A stretch of 22,545 nucleotides of DNA from an uncultured Thalassolituus sp. (GTDB lineage Bacteria > Pseudomonadota > Gammaproteobacteria > Pseudomonadales > Oceanobacteraceae), in NCBI GenBank assembly GCA_913054055.1, contig CAJXIT010000012.1, forward strand, positions 1 through 22,545, in the 5' to 3' direction. Of this stretch, positions 1-6,269 are shown in pieces. Made by a program: the position numbers and the translations under genes. The notes below the pieces were generated by a model. It saw nothing but the letters and a program-made list of their open reading frames with translations, did not search any database and was not told the DNA's origin. Positions within the stretch are counted from its first letter, which is position 1; the number at the start of each line of letters is the position of its first letter.

Positions 1-2
1 GG

Positions 3-110
3 TTAAAGCCCAATAAACATGCTTTGCAAGCGCTTAATGTTGAACAAGCGATTTTTGTAAAACAAATATCAGAGTATTTGGAGAGTAAAAAAGAACGAGA
101 GAAAAGATAA
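3..110 (+). CDS. C-terminal end of an unidentified protein (5' truncated by window edge)
   Basis: An open frame enters from the left edge and stops at TAA 108-110, giving 35 codons. The visible tail is charged and probably helical, ending in a Lys/Glu/Arg-rich stretch (ESKKEREKR). It cannot be assigned to a family from so short a tail. It is convergent with the phosphoribosyltransferase gene on the other strand. A chance open frame is possible, because only about 100 bases are seen. Confidence 0.4.
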   Translation, partial: LKPNKHALQALNVEQAIFVKQISEYLESKKEREKR

Positions 111-131
111 GAGAGAAAATTAAAGCGCAGC

Positions 132-155
132 GGCACTATTAGTTGCAATAATGCC
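132..155. terminator. Candidate bidirectional terminator hairpin between convergent genes
   Basis: GGCACTATT (132-140) and AATAATGCC (147-155) can form a stem around a 6-nt loop. The single mismatch on the + strand (136/151) becomes a G-U wobble in the minus-strand RNA, giving nine pairs there. TTTCT follows on the + side; the minus side continues only after several GC bases into a T-rich stretch. The position between two gene ends fits a shared terminator. The U-tracts are poor. Confidence 0.3.
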
Positions 156-189
156 TTTCTGCTTGCCGAGCATTAAAACCACACTACCA

Positions 190-765
190 TCAAAGACCCT
201 TAGGTAGATGATCTTTAATGATGTCGTAAAGCTCAGGGCGACCTTTTGAAATTTCTTCAGCGCTTAAGCCTTCAAGGGAATGAGGGTACTTTAGCCAAGC
301 TTCCGTTTCATGAATGTAATAATCAGGTTCACGATCCGTTTGATTACGAGAAGGCTTGTAATACGGTACGGCCACTCTCACATCTTGTGGCATATTTAGG
401 CGGGTTCTGCGATGTAATTCTTTAATGATGGCTTCGATAGAACGACCAGTATCAAACACATCATCCACAATTAATAACCTGTCGTGTGCTTGTACATTTT
501 TCATTAAATAGTTCAGGCCATGCACTTTAACTTGGCGAGATTGCTGGTCAATGGCCGCTGCATATGACGATGTACGAATGGCAATATTGTCAGTTTCAAC
601 ACCATGAAAGGCCAAGTATTCTTGTACTGCCACACCCACAGGGGCACCACCGCGCCATACTGCAATCATAAATGTGGGGCGAAAATCGCTTTCTAAGATT
701 TGCTTACCCAGCTTAAAAGAGTCTTCAAGCAAGCTTTGTGCGCTTAGATACTGCTTTTCTGCCAT
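190..765 (-). CDS. Phosphoribosyltransferase, hypoxanthine/purine type
   Basis: A 191-aa PRTase-fold protein, probably converting a purine base plus PRPP to the nucleotide in cytoplasmic purine salvage. The PRPP-binding signature is intact at residues 97-109: LLIVDDVFDTGRS, with the paired acidic residues D101/D102 and the DTG phosphate loop. An upstream WRGG motif (37-40) matches the pyrophosphate-loop position. The start is the ATG at 763-765, preceded at 6 nt by a good AAGGG ribosome site (772-776, minus strand). It is divergent from a paralogous gene on the + strand, about 110 bp away. Substrate (hypoxanthine, guanine or xanthine) cannot be set from sequence alone. Placement next to a guanidine operon is probably coincidental, because each unit has its own control signals. 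Confidence 0.85.
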   Translation of the reverse strand: MAEKQYLSAQSLLEDSFKLGKQILESDFRPTFMIAVWRGGAPVGVAVQEYLAFHGVETDNIAIRTSSYAAAIDQQSRQVKVHGLNYLMKNVQAHDRLLIVDDVFDTGRSIEAIIKELHRRTRLNMPQDVRVAVPYYKPSRNQTDREPDYYIHETEAWLKYPHSLEGLSAEEISKGRPELYDIIKDHLPKGL

Positions 766-815
766 GGCAAACCCTTATATATAGTAGTTGATTATCAATC
801 TTTGAAATACATTAT

Positions 816-843
816 CTGACTTATTGGTCAGGTTATGTATAAT
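816..843 (+). promoter_or_regulatory. Sigma-70 type promoter for the + strand phosphoribosyltransferase
   Basis: A perfect TATAAT -10 box lies at 838-843. A partial -35 (CTGACT, 816-821) is 16 bases upstream. Transcription would start near 850, downstream of the longest possible start codon of the next gene (TTG 824), which supports the ATG at 875 as the true start. Confidence 0.6.
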
Positions 844-874
844 ACGCATTCTTATCGCATTTGTCAGGCAGATC

Positions 875-1456
875 ATGGAAAAACGTTATTTAGACGAAGA
901 GACACTTATCCAAGATGCTTTCCGCTTAGGGGTAAAGGTTTTTGAAAGTGGTTTCCGCCCAACGTTTATCGTGGGCCTTTGGCGTGGCGGCAGCACAGTG
1001 GGTATCTATGTACAAGAATGCCTGCAAACCTTAGGGGTAAAAACCGACCACATAGCCCTGCGTACTTCTTATAAAGGCCTGCCAAGCTACCAAAGCATGG
1101 TAGAAAACCCTGATGAAATTCGCGTTCACGGCACACAATACTTAATTGAAAATCTAAATGCCGAAGATGGATTATTGATCGTAGACGATGCGTTCAGCTC
1201 TGGCCTAAATATCAATGCTGTTTTAAGCCGCTTAAAAAAGCATTTAAAACTCAACATGCCAAAAGACATTCGCATAGCTACCCTGTATCAAAAACCCGGT
1301 ATGAACAAAACGAATATTAAGCCAGATTATTGCTTGCACGACACACAAGACTGGCTAGTTTTTCCCTATGAACTAAATGGGCTGACCGTTGAAGAAATCG
1401 CAACACACAAACCCTTCATGACAGATTTAATCAAACCTGAGTTGTTAGTTAAATAA
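875..1456 (+). CDS. Phosphoribosyltransferase paralogue with a degenerate PRPP loop
   Basis: A 193-aa protein counted from ATG 875; the frame is open to TTG 824, but a TATAAT box at 838-843 lies inside that extension. It is clearly a paralogue of the divergent neighbour: the N-terminus (LGVKVFESGFRPTFI), the WRGG motif and the C-terminal PDY..H.T..WL pattern align. At the PRPP signature it reads VDDAFSSGLN (residues 103-112), where the neighbour reads VDDVFDTGRS. The two leading Asp are kept, but the DTG-R/S phosphate loop has become SSG-L/N, which may weaken or change PRPP binding. It could be a salvage enzyme with altered specificity, a non-catalytic partner of the first protein, or a regulator. 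A weak AGG (866-868) precedes the ATG. Confidence 0.75.
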   Translation: MEKRYLDEETLIQDAFRLGVKVFESGFRPTFIVGLWRGGSTVGIYVQECLQTLGVKTDHIALRTSYKGLPSYQSMVENPDEIRVHGTQYLIENLNAEDGLLIVDDAFSSGLNINAVLSRLKKHLKLNMPKDIRIATLYQKPGMNKTNIKPDYCLHDTQDWLVFPYELNGLTVEEIATHKPFMTDLIKPELLVK

Positions 1457-1460
1457 TCAG

Positions 1461-1492
1461 CACCCGCTTTGACGGGTGGTTTTAGTTTTTTC
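1461..1492 (+). terminator. Rho-independent terminator
   Basis: The stem CACCCG (1461-1466) / CGGGTG (1473-1478) has a CTTTGA loop and is followed by the T-rich run GTTTTAGTTTTTT, starting 4 bases after the phosphoribosyltransferase stop. A second copy of the stem complement, AAACCACCCG at 1501-1510, can pair with 1473-1482 as an alternative, larger hairpin. Confidence 0.85.
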
Positions 1493-1510
1493 CTCAGCTG
1501 AAACCACCCG

Positions 1511-1648
1511 AATATTCCTCATTTAAAAAACACCAAGCCGCACCACAATCGAACACAACTCCAAAAAATCGCCCCAAACAAAAACAAAACCCATTATAAA
1601 TTCACCAAAATTTTCATCCCACCCCAGTCAACAAGCTTACTTTTTGAT
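1511..1648. other. G-poor, A/C-rich upstream region of the guanidine operon
   Basis: No credible gene is seen here. The + strand is almost free of G over about 110 bases. It lies just upstream of a sigma-54 promoter, where enhancer-binding proteins normally bind. One GCACCA (1540-1545), like an NtrC half-site, is present, but its inverted partner is not seen. Confidence 0.4.
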
Positions 1649-1665
1649 TTGGCATTCAAGTTGCT
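1649..1665 (+). promoter_or_regulatory. Sigma-54 (RpoN) -24/-12 promoter
   Basis: TTGGCA-N6-TTGCT fits the RpoN consensus. The -24 GG (1651-1652) and -12 GC (1663-1664) have the invariant 10-base gap between them. The expected start is near 1675, giving a leader of about 235 nt that contains the whole guanidine-I riboswitch. Sigma-54 control implies an activator ATPase; NtrC, responding to nitrogen limitation, is the natural candidate for a guanidine-nitrogen operon. This is inference, since no full NtrC site is evident. Confidence 0.7.
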
Positions 1666-1681
1666 AAAACATATACACAGG

Positions 1682-1876
1682 GTAATCTTGGCGAATGGCC
1701 AAACACATGAATGACTGTTCGTTCAACCTGAACAATTTGAAATAGTATAGCTAGGGTTCCGGCTTATTTAAGCGACTGGTCCGAGAGCTATCGACCTCCC
1801 TAAACTCTTGAGTGTTTAGAAGGTTACACGGCGGGAAAAAAGCCCGGGAGAATCAATTGGCGTTAGCCAAGATTAC
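1682..1876 (+). promoter_or_regulatory. Long-range inverted repeat enclosing the guanidine-I aptamer
   Basis: The 11-mer at 1682-1692 (GTAATCTTGGC) is perfectly complementary to 1866-1876 (GCCAAGATTAC), bracketing the aptamer. Each arm also belongs to a local hairpin: TTGGC-GAATG-GCCAA (1688-1702) and TTGGC-GTTA-GCCAA (1857-1870). The two states exclude each other, so this may be part of the riboswitch expression platform. No other evidence exists for it. Confidence 0.45.
1742..1853 (+). promoter_or_regulatory. Guanidine-I riboswitch (ykkC class) aptamer
   Basis: The conserved blocks of the ykkC/guanidine-I motif appear in order and spacing: CTAGGGTTCCGG (1751-1762), ACTGGTCCGAGAG (1775-1787), ACACGGCGGGAAAAA (1826-1840) and AGCCCGGGAG (1841-1850), with a variable stem (1794-1822) between them. 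The class binds guanidinium and usually turns on transport or degradation genes. No T-run terminator follows, so control of translation is likely. GGTTACA (1822-1828) in the aptamer can pair with TGTAACC (1882-1888), and CTCCC (1796-1800) with the GGGAG ribosome site (1900-1904); either could link ligand state to initiation at ATG 1911. Confidence 0.93.
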
Positions 1877-1910
1877 TCGTATGTAACCATAAATCACTTG
1901 GGAGAACCCA

Positions 1911-2960
1911 ATGAAAACCTTTACTACTAGCGTTTTATTAAGCGCATCTTTAGCCTTTGGTGTATTAAGTGCTCCGGCTGTTCAAGCAAAAGAAGACTTC
2001 AAAGTCTGCTGGTCAATTTACGTGGGCTGGATGCCGTGGGAGTACGGCGACAAATCTGGCATCGTAAAAAAATGGGCTGATAAATACGACATCAATATCG
2101 ATGTGGTGCAGTTCAATGACTACGTGGAATCCATGAATCAATATACCGCGGGTGAGTTTGATGCTTGCACCATGGCCAACATTGATGCCCTTACTATTCC
2201 TGCCGCCGGTGGCATAGATTCAACCGCCATGATCGTCGGTGATTTCTCAAACGGTAATGATGCCGTCATTCTAAAAGATGGAAAGTCCATTAAAGATGCA
2301 AAAGGCCAAAGCATAAACTTGGTTGAATTAAGTGTGTCTCATTACCTATTAGCTCGCGGCTTAGAAAGCGTTGGCATGTCAGAAAGAGATGTAAAAGTGG
2401 TGAACACATCGGATGCCGATTTGGTGTCAGCTTATACCACCAAAGATGTTACCGCCGTTGCCACTTGGAACCCGCTTGTGAGCGAGATTTTATCCATGCC
2501 TAAAAGTAACAAGGTTTTTGATAGCTCAAATATTCCTGGTGAGATCATCGATACTCTTATCGTAAACACCAAGGTATTAGAAGAAAATCCAAAATTTGGT
2601 AAAGCACTAACCGGTGCTTGGTACGAAATTATGGATGAAATGCAAAAAAGCAAAAAAGTACGCGCTCACATGGGTAAAGCATCAGGTACTGATTTAGCCG
2701 GTTTCGAATCCCAACTTGATTCAACCAAAATGTTCTACAAAGCCAAAGATGCGGTTGAGTTTGTAAATAGCCCAGCACTTAAAAATACAATGGAATACGT
2801 GGCGAAATTTTCTTTTAACCACGGCCTATTAGGTGATGGCGCTGCTGACGCTGGCTTCATTGGCATTGAAACCCCTGCAGGTGTATTTGGTGACAAAGGC
2901 AATATTCAACTTCGCTTTGATCCAAGCTTCATGGAGATGGCTGCACAAGGCAAGTTATAA
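1911..2960 (+). CDS. ABC transporter periplasmic substrate-binding protein (NitT/TauT type, guanidine operon)
   Basis: A 349-aa exported binding protein, first gene after the guanidine-I riboswitch. It has a clear Sec signal peptide: Lys2, a hydrophobic core (about 6-20) and a probable AVQA cleavage site at 26/27. The mature N-terminus has an aromatic cluster (C33, W34, Y37, W40, W43, Y45) typical of the ligand pocket in this branch of NitT/TauT-like proteins, annotated in databases as putative urea ABC transporter binding protein. In this context the ligand is probably guanidine or guanidinium rather than urea. A strong GGGAG ribosome site (1900-1904) sits 6 nt before the ATG. It is followed by a hairpin and then the permease and ATPase genes. 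Confidence 0.88.
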   Translation: MKTFTTSVLLSASLAFGVLSAPAVQAKEDFKVCWSIYVGWMPWEYGDKSGIVKKWADKYDINIDVVQFNDYVESMNQYTAGEFDACTMANIDALTIPAAGGIDSTAMIVGDFSNGNDAVILKDGKSIKDAKGQSINLVELSVSHYLLARGLESVGMSERDVKVVNTSDADLVSAYTTKDVTAVATWNPLVSEILSMPKSNKVFDSSNIPGEIIDTLIVNTKVLEENPKFGKALTGAWYEIMDEMQKSKKVRAHMGKASGTDLAGFESQLDSTKMFYKAKDAVEFVNSPALKNTMEYVAKFSFNHGLLGDGAADAGFIGIETPAGVFGDKGNIQLRFDPSFMEMAAQGKL

Positions 2961-2991
2961 GCTAAACCCTAATTCATAACAGGGTAAACAA

Positions 2992-3023
2992 TTGCTTAGA
3001 CAACAAGGACGTTGTTTAAGTAA
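2992..3023 (+). promoter_or_regulatory. Intercistronic mRNA hairpin after the binding-protein gene
   Basis: CTTAGACAAC (2995-3004) pairs with GTTGTTTAAG (3011-3020) around a 6-nt loop, and the stem extends three more weak pairs outward. No T-run follows, so it is not a classic terminator. Hairpins placed between a binding-protein gene and its permease commonly stabilise the upstream mRNA and raise the binding protein over the membrane parts; that role here is inferred. A smaller stem, ACCCT/AGGGT, lies at 2966-2985. Confidence 0.45.
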
Positions 3024-3089
3024 CTTAAAGCTAAAACGATCAATACCAATATTACAAACACGAACCCATAAACTGCCAGAGAACGTATT

Positions 3090-3905
3090 ATGAAACGCTG
3101 GATAAATAAAAAACCGTCTCGCCCTTTAGCGATCGTTCTTGGGATATTGCCATTTATTCTACTGATGGCACTTTATCAATGGGGTTCAGAAGTGAGAAAA
3201 GTAGAAAATCCAAACGATAAATTACTGCCAAGCGTCAGCCAGTTTTATGCGGCCATTGACCGCCTTGCCTTCACCCCAAGTAAACGCACCGGTGAGTATT
3301 TATTTTGGCAAGACACCTTCAGTAGTTTAAAACGACTTTTAATGGGTGTGGCATGTGCCGCAGCCATCGGCCTAATACTGGGCTTAATTACAGGGGCCAT
3401 TCCATTAATTGGCGCCAACCTTAACCCTGTGATAACCGCACTGTCTTTGATCCCGCCCATGGCCGTTCTGCCTTTGCTGTTTATTGTATTTGGGCTGGGT
3501 GAGCTATCAAAAGTGATGCTCATCATAGTAGGGATTACCCCATTTTTAATTCGTGATTTATACCAACGCACAAAAGACATTCCCCAAGAACAATTAGTAA
3601 AAGCCCAAACCCTAGGGGCAAATTCGTTTCAATTAATAAACCGTGTACTACTGCCGCAAATTTTACCCCGCCTACTTGACGCATTGCGCTTAAGTTTAGG
3701 AACAGCTTGGTTGTTTTTAATAGCGGCTGAAGCCATTGCGGCCACAGAAGGCCTTGGCTATCGAATATTCTTAGTACGCCGTTATTTAGCCATGGATGTG
3801 ATTTTACCTTATGTAATCTGGATTACTTTCTTGGCTTTTGTATTGGATTGGTTATTGGTTAAAACCAGTAAAAAAGTGTTCCCTTGGTATCACGCAGCGA
3901 AATAG
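3090..3905 (+). CDS. ABC transporter permease (guanidine/urea-type import)
   Basis: A 271-aa inner-membrane permease of the binding-protein-dependent (BPD_transp_1) family. About six hydrophobic segments are visible, near residues 12-31, 83-104, 112-134, 137-154, 200-218 and 237-256. The cytoplasmic EAA-type loop that contacts the ATPase lies at about 168-190 (EQLVKAQTLGANSF, ending LLPQILP). It lies between the binding-protein gene and the ATPase gene, whose ATG starts only 7 nt after its stop, so the three form one transporter. The ribosome site is weak (AGAGAA). With the riboswitch upstream and carboxylase genes downstream, import of guanidine is the likely task. Confidence 0.88.
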   Translation: MKRWINKKPSRPLAIVLGILPFILLMALYQWGSEVRKVENPNDKLLPSVSQFYAAIDRLAFTPSKRTGEYLFWQDTFSSLKRLLMGVACAAAIGLILGLITGAIPLIGANLNPVITALSLIPPMAVLPLLFIVFGLGELSKVMLIIVGITPFLIRDLYQRTKDIPQEQLVKAQTLGANSFQLINRVLLPQILPRLLDALRLSLGTAWLFLIAAEAIAATEGLGYRIFLVRRYLAMDVILPYVIWITFLAFVLDWLLVKTSKKVFPWYHAAK

Positions 3906-3912
3906 GTGAGTT

Positions 3913-4740
3913 ATGAGTCATTATCAAATTGAATTTCGCCACGCACAAAAATGTTATGGCGAAAACATTGTATTAGAAAATATTAACTGCCAGGTAAAAG
4001 CCGGAGAGTTTGTCACTATGGTAGGGGCATCTGGCTGTGGGAAAAGTACATTTTTAAAAATGTTACTTGGTACTGAGTCACATTCAAAAGGTGTGGTACT
4101 GCTGGATGGTGAAGACATTGTGGCTGAACCCAGCCCTGATCGCGGCATCGTATTTCAAAAGTATTCTGTTTTCCCACATTTAACCGTCAGACAAAATGTG
4201 GCCATCGCAAAGGAATTTGAAGGCAGCCCACTGCTGGGGCGCTTATTTGGTAACCGCCGCAAACAGGCGTTAGACGAAGCAGACAAATGGTTAGAGGCCG
4301 TAGGGTTGATAGCAGCAAAAGATAAATACCCTCATGAGCTATCAGGAGGCATGCAGCAACGGCTGGCCATTGCCCAAGCGTTAATCAAACATCCAAAAGT
4401 TTTATTACTGGATGAACCCTTTGGTGCCCTTGATCCCGGCATACGCAAAGACATGCACAAGTTAGTGCTAGAGCTATGGAAAAAATATGAGCTCACAATT
4501 TTTATGGTGACCCATGATTTAAATGAAGGGTTTTACTTAGGCACTCGATTATGGGTATTTGATAAAACTCGTCACGATCCACATGCCCCTAATCGATTTG
4601 GCAGCACCATTACATTTGATTTGCCCGTGGGACAAACCGATGCCGCCAGTTTTAAATCCATAAAAAGCGCACTGAAACTTAACGAATCTGAAACCGATAT
4701 TAATGAATCACTCATGACCAAACAGGCAAATGCCTCATGA
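3913..4740 (+). CDS. ABC transporter ATP-binding protein (NitT/TauT type)
   Basis: A 275-aa cytoplasmic ATPase powering the importer. All motifs are intact: Walker A GASGCGKST (38-46), Q-loop FQKYSVFP (Q82), signature LSGGMQQR (143-150), Walker B VLLLDEP (163-169), D-loop GALD (171-174) and the switch His201. The C-terminal tail after about residue 215 is less conserved. A ribosome site (TAGGTGAG, 3903-3910) overlaps the end of the permease gene. Its stop codon overlaps an ATGA that opens a 14-codon frame leading to the next gene, suggesting translational coupling. Confidence 0.9.
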   Translation: MSHYQIEFRHAQKCYGENIVLENINCQVKAGEFVTMVGASGCGKSTFLKMLLGTESHSKGVVLLDGEDIVAEPSPDRGIVFQKYSVFPHLTVRQNVAIAKEFEGSPLLGRLFGNRRKQALDEADKWLEAVGLIAAKDKYPHELSGGMQQRLAIAQALIKHPKVLLLDEPFGALDPGIRKDMHKLVLELWKKYELTIFMVTHDLNEGFYLGTRLWVFDKTRHDPHAPNRFGSTITFDLPVGQTDAASFKSIKSALKLNESETDINESLMTKQANAS

Positions 4741-4781
4741 GTACACCCTGCAATACAAAACACCTTTACGGTGGTAAATGA
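4737..4781 (+). CDS. Possible 14-codon leader/coupling ORF
   Basis: ATG 4737 overlaps the ATPase stop as ATGA. The frame runs 14 codons (MSTPCNTKHLYGGK) and ends in TGA 4779-4781, which overlaps the ATG 4778 of UAAP1, again as ATGA. A short ORF fitted at both ends this way would let ribosomes pass from the ATPase to UAAP1 by termination-reinitiation. Whether a peptide is made is unknown; the coincidence may be chance. Confidence 0.3.
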   Translation: MSTPCNTKHLYGGK

Positions 4782-5512
4782 ATATGACGTACAACAGCAT
4801 TATTAAAAACAAGTCTTATCAAACTAAAATCCCCAGTGGTAGCCATTGGTCTATGGTGGTTCGCCGCGGCACTGCACTCACCATTAAAGATTTAGAAGGC
4901 GCTGCAAATGTGGGCATGATGTTTTTTAATCCAACAGAACTCAATGAAAAATATAACGCCCCCGACACATTAAAATGTCAACACACCTTTAAACTGACCA
5001 AAGGCCATTGCTTGTACAGTGATATGGGCCGAATTTTTTGCTCCATCACAAACGACAGCTTTGGTTGGCATGAAACCCTTTGTGGTAACTCTCACCCATC
5101 GCATATACAAAAATGGGGAAAGCGAGATTATCAAACCCAGCAAAATGCTTGGATGCAAAATGGATTTGATAGTTTTTTAGTTGAACTGGCAAAGTACGAT
5201 CTATACAAACAGGATATGTGCGCCAATGTAAATTGGTTCAGTGAAGTACGCGCAGATGAAGAAGGCAAGCTGAGCTTAGCGCGCCAAAGCCAAGCCGGTG
5301 ACAGTGTCACGCTTCGCTTTGAGATGGATACACTTGTGGTACTGCACACCTGTCCGCACCCATTAAATATGGCTGAGGAATACCCAAGTTCATTAATTGA
5401 GCTTAACCTAAGCATCGCTCCTGCCATGCAAGAAGATGATGAGTGCTTAAATCACTGTGATGAAAATCGCCGCGGTTTTGAAAACAATGCACTTTATCAC
5501 TTTGGACTATAG
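4778..5512 (+). CDS. Urea-carboxylase-associated protein 1 (DUF1989), likely carboxyguanidine deiminase subunit
   Basis: A 244-aa protein of the DUF1989 family, which accompanies urea/guanidine carboxylases in pairs (UAAP1 and UAAP2). In characterised guanidine pathways the pair forms carboxyguanidine deiminase (CgdAB), turning carboxyguanidine into allophanate and ammonia. Visible family features are GWHETLCGNSH (96-106), the C148 region (CANVNWF), EMDTLVVLHTCPHPLN (182-197) and several Cys/His that could bind a metal. Which residues bind metal I cannot prove. ATG 4778 or ATG 4784 could be the start; the GGTGG at 4770-4774 is better spaced for 4784. It is one of two adjacent, distantly related paralogues separated by 12 nt. 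Confidence 0.88.
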   Translation: MNMTYNSIIKNKSYQTKIPSGSHWSMVVRRGTALTIKDLEGAANVGMMFFNPTELNEKYNAPDTLKCQHTFKLTKGHCLYSDMGRIFCSITNDSFGWHETLCGNSHPSHIQKWGKRDYQTQQNAWMQNGFDSFLVELAKYDLYKQDMCANVNWFSEVRADEEGKLSLARQSQAGDSVTLRFEMDTLVVLHTCPHPLNMAEEYPSSLIELNLSIAPAMQEDDECLNHCDENRRGFENNALYHFGL

Positions 5513-5524
5513 AGGAGACACATC

Positions 5525-6163
5525 ATGATTAAACCCAGTGAACTCAATCCACAAGACGCTTACTTAGCAAAAACCATCGATGCCGGGGATTATTACATCG
5601 GCATCATTCCAAAAGGTGAAACCTTCCGTATTGTGGATTTAAAAGGCAATCAAGCGGCCGACACCCTATTTTATAATGCACACGACGTCAGCGAGCGCTA
5701 CAGCGCCATGGACACCATTCGTGAACAAGGTGGTTTATACCTGACGGCAGGCACCCAACTTAAAACCAATTTGAATAATGACTTACTTGAAATTGTGGCC
5801 GACACCTGTGGTCGTCACGATACAGTGGGCGGTGCGTGTGCAACTGAATCCAATACTGTGCGTTATGATTTAGAAAAACGCTGTATGCATGCCTGTCGTG
5901 ACAGCTGGATGTTAGCCATTCAAGAGCATGAAGAATTTGGCTTATGCAAGTCTGATATCACCCATAACATAAACTTTTTTATGAATGTACCTGTCACCAG
6001 CGACGGTAAACTCACATTTGAAGATGGTATTTCAGCCCCAGGAAAATATGTAGAGCTAAAAGCCAACATGGACACCTTAGTTTTAATTTCAAATTGTCCG
6101 CAATTAAATAATCCATGCAACGGTTACAACCCGACCCCAATAGAAATATTGGCATGGGAATAA
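5525..6163 (+). CDS. Urea-carboxylase-associated protein 2 (DUF1989), likely carboxyguanidine deiminase subunit
   Basis: A 212-aa second DUF1989 protein, expected to form a complex with the preceding gene product and deiminate N-carboxyguanidine to allophanate. Features seen: KGNQAADTLFYNAHDVSERYS-like N-terminal core (about 40-60), DTCGRHDTVGGACA (93-106) with C95, H98 and C105, and NMDTLVLISNCPQLNNPCNG (171-190) with C181 and C188. These Cys/His are plausible metal ligands, by comparison with the family. A strong AGAGGAG (5511-5517) overlaps the UAAP1 stop and lies 7 nt before this ATG, so balanced co-translation is likely. The stop is followed by a guanidine-II riboswitch. Confidence 0.9.
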   Translation: MIKPSELNPQDAYLAKTIDAGDYYIGIIPKGETFRIVDLKGNQAADTLFYNAHDVSERYSAMDTIREQGGLYLTAGTQLKTNLNNDLLEIVADTCGRHDTVGGACATESNTVRYDLEKRCMHACRDSWMLAIQEHEEFGLCKSDITHNINFFMNVPVTSDGKLTFEDGISAPGKYVELKANMDTLVLISNCPQLNNPCNGYNPTPIEILAWE

Positions 6164-6206
6164 TTGCTTAAACAAGCTTAACCAAATCATTTATATACAT
6201 GCATTT

Positions 6207-6252
6207 CTAATTGGGACGACCTAATTAGCGCTAACAAAACCGGGACGACCCG
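6207..6252 (+). promoter_or_regulatory. Guanidine-II riboswitch (mini-ykkC), internal to the operon
   Basis: Two hairpins with identical GG-GACGAC-C cores lie in the gap before the carboxylase gene. Hairpin 1 has nine pairs (6207-6215 with 6220-6228, one G-U) closing an ACGA loop at 6216-6219. Hairpin 2 (6241-6244 with 6249-6252) closes ACGA at 6245-6248. The linker is 12 nt. Paired stem-loops with ACGR tetraloops are the defining feature of guanidine-II. The ribosome site AGGA (6259-6262), 7 nt before ATG 6270, lies just 3' of hairpin 2, fitting control of translation. It is a different class from the guanidine-I element at the operon start. Confidence 0.88.
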
Positions 6253-6269
6253 ACCACTAGGATCAAATT

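Noticed and set aside
824..874. N-terminal extension of the + strand phosphoribosyltransferase from TTG 824
   Set aside because: A perfect TATAAT lies inside it, the extra 17 residues have no match in the paralogue, and ATG 875 aligns with the paralogue's N-terminus.
1540..1545. NtrC half-site GCACCA upstream of the sigma-54 promoter
   Set aside because: No inverted TGGTGC partner at the right spacing, so not listed as an NtrC site.
3245..3580. 111-aa open frame on the minus strand
   Set aside because: It is opposite the ABC permease gene, has no recognisable domain and no ribosome site evidence.
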